Part shown: in pieces, positions 62,147-64,000 of the stretch
Position numbering within the stretch: position 1 is the first letter of the stretch
Layout: every line of letters begins with the position of its first letter
Assembly: GCA_030141605.1 (NCBI GenBank)
Contig: JAQGDQ010000068.1
Location: 669,034 to 733,033, forward strand
DNA from: Tubiluchus corallicola
Taxonomy: Eukaryota; Priapulida; Priapulimorpha; Priapulimorphida; Tubiluchidae
Length of the DNA: 64,000 nt
Reading direction: 5' to 3'
Notes under the pieces: model-generated
What the model saw: only the letters and a program-made list of their open reading frames with translations
Told to the model about the DNA's origin: nothing
The model's database searches: none
Program-made: the position numbers and the translations under genes

Positions 62147-62793
62147 TTAATACTTTTCTTTTTAATTCAATAACCGCTGAGTAGAAAATTGAGGAATCTA
62201 AAATGAATATGTTCGTGTGACTGTTTTCTGAGATTCATGTACGACAAAATTTAAACACCTCATTGTTACGCCAAACTATACTATAGGCCAACATTTTTGA
62301 TGCCCTTAGTGGATGGTTTAAAGATGTTTGACTATAATTGGTTTCTATAGTTTAACTAGTTAATGAATAGTTGCAATACTTAGGTTATGGGAAAGTAAGC
62401 ATATACAAGCACATCGCAAATCATTATGGTAATACTCAATTAGCTACGCAAGGGAATGCACTTAATTTTAGTAAATTTTTATTGCTGTTCGGTAAATAGT
62501 GGTATTAATAGCGTACTAGCAAATCCCCGCAAAAGATTTTGCGTATAAATACACGTGTAATTAATAATACGCGAACATCCTACCTAGTCCTCATTTATAA
62601 CGCAAAGCCCGTAACATCCTGCCTACTTACCTAACGCAAAACCTGTACTCGTGCCTACTGTACGTTTAACTAACGCAAAGCAGCTTTTTGCTGAATTAAA
62701 GCTATAAGCAATAATGGATGACGTCAGCACAATGGAATTCGTCACAACAGTTTTCTAAGCGAAAATCGCCGAAAATAGAACAGCTAATTAACT
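62147..62793. other. Spacer between Gypsy element 3 and its inverted gag copy
   Basis: AT-rich. At about 62596-62690 the motif TAACGCAAAGCC/ACC recurs three times at roughly 35-45 bp spacing (a degenerate tandem). No coding region is seen. Confidence 0.5.
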
Positions 62794-64000
62794 CGTCTTT
62801 TTGGAGTTGTAGCTGTCAAAAACTGTGTCATCTTGGGAAATCTTTCTCTGCAAAATCTCATCACATGTCCAGGCTTGTGACAGTAGTAACATTCAACCTT
62901 CGCACGCCAGTCATTTTGATTTCTTGCCTCAATTTGTTTTTGCATATTTGATTCAACATTGAACTTCTTTTCTTGTTTTTCGTTATTAGCGAGTTCACAT
63001 AGCTACTATTTTACACTGTTCAGCTCTTTCATAATTTCTTCCAAAGTTATTTTTTTGCTTGATGATGCTTTGTGTGTATAATTCATTTGGTTGATTCTTG
63101 GTGGTAGCAGCTTCTTGCTTTTAGCTTCGGTGGCCTCTTTAGTCACTGTCTCATATTGTGCAACTTTTGTTATTGCATCCTCAAGTGTCTTTGGTTCCTG
63201 GAGGTTAGCATGCTTTCTGACTTCTATGTCACCAAGTCCTTTGAGGTATTTATCAATTAATAAAGCTTCACTAGCTTCTCTTGACAAACCAGGATAGGCT
63301 AAGCCAAACAAATGGCGAAGTGTTAGCTCCAAATTCTTTTGGAGTTTTGCTTATTTTTCTCATTCGATGCCTCAGCTCACTGCAATGTTGTAGAATGCGT
63401 TCAGCTGGATCAAAACGTTTACCCAGTGCTTGGATGAGTGACATGTAAGTCACCAGAATCCAAATCCATTTCCATTTCAACTTCAAGTGCATACCCTTCC
63501 AAGCATAAGGGTAGTAGGTGGGTAACCCATTCAGTTTTTGGCCAACTGTTGTGTTTTGCAACTAGTTCAAACTTGCAATTGTCTGAACTGTAAGCCATCT
63601 CCTGTTTTAAATGTAGGAGGCTTCTTTTCTTTGCTTATTTTGCCTCCTTTTGCTTGTGATGTCACATTTGGAGTTGACTGTCTGGTTAGATGTGGCAGTG
63701 GTGTCCATCCAATTTCAGGCTGATTTGGTGTTGCATAACTAATATGTGGCCATCTTGGTTCTACTTCTTCACCATCTTCTGATGCATTTCCCTCTGTTGA
63801 CCATTCTGACCATGGTGAATGCACTTCTACATGTGGTGCTTCAATCCAGCCTGGATATCTTGCACGTTTTCTCTTGCTTTCAGTACTAGGTGTTCTGAGT
63901 TTGGATAAAGTTGTTTTTGGTTTTTGCAGATGGTGCTATCTGTAATGTAGTCTGCTGTAAGCTTTCTTCTTTTGGCAGTGCTGTTGAGATATTTTTCAGT
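62794..64000 (-). mobile_element. Inverted copy of Gypsy element 3 gag (continues past the window)
   Basis: The minus strand from 64000 down to 62794 is nearly identical to plus-strand 58667-59874. It includes the zinc knuckle (CYYCHKPGHVMRFC), RHLFGLAYPGLSREASEALL (63332-63006) and the gag start region (63824-63567). The same frame breaks occur. Only scattered differences are visible, including Leu/His near 63820, Ala/Thr in the AQYExVT region and a one-base indel near 63570. The copy ends abruptly at 62794 within the knuckle-protease linker. Its 5' end and LTR lie beyond 64000. Confidence 0.92.

Noticed and set aside
63091-63723. Plus-strand open frames at the window end
   Set aside because: Antisense to the inverted gag copy, mirroring the shadow frame at 59371-59577.

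Overview
This is a piece of AT-rich animal nuclear DNA. Genes are split by short GT-AG introns, a laminin gene is present, and LTR and LINE retrotransposon remains are abundant. Laminin restricts the source to animals. The non-canonical architecture of the chain suggests a non-bilaterian such as a sponge, but that is inference. Three protein-coding genes can be assembled exon by exon with consistent splice phase. Positions 1-3696 (+) carry the 3' half of a SERAC1-like serine hydrolase gene in five exons, the first cut by the window edge. Positions 7534-32561 (-) carry a complete 23-exon laminin-chain gene (2126 codons plus stop). Positions 35415-39621 (-) carry a four-exon prefoldin subunit 6 gene (126 aa). 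SERAC1 and laminin converge; laminin and PFDN6 lie on the same strand. The laminin chain is the main discovery. From the N-terminus it reads like a beta chain: LN domain, LE modules, then a laminin IV type B (LF) domain. After more LE modules it carries a laminin IV type A (L4) domain of the gamma/alpha kind, further LE modules and a long coiled coil. The 5' part is built from short exons, including two consecutive 27-nt microexons. Most of the L4 domain, the distal LE modules and the first half of the coiled coil sit in one 2464-nt exon. From about 39.6 kb to the end the window is mainly nested and decayed retroelements. A minus-strand LINE ends about 21 bp upstream of the PFDN6 start codon. 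A plus-strand LINE is split by a 5'-truncated minus-strand Gypsy element, which has an extra zinc-finger ORF between pol and its 3' LTR. A second, different Gypsy fragment (RNase H and integrase) lies at 55.9-57.8 kb. A third Gypsy element (+) lies at 58.4-62.1 kb. A near-identical gag copy in inverted orientation runs off the window end at 62.8-64.0 kb. Microsatellites, minisatellites, a candidate TIR element and an LTR-like repeat pair inside a laminin intron complete the picture. No tRNA, rRNA or CRISPR array was found.
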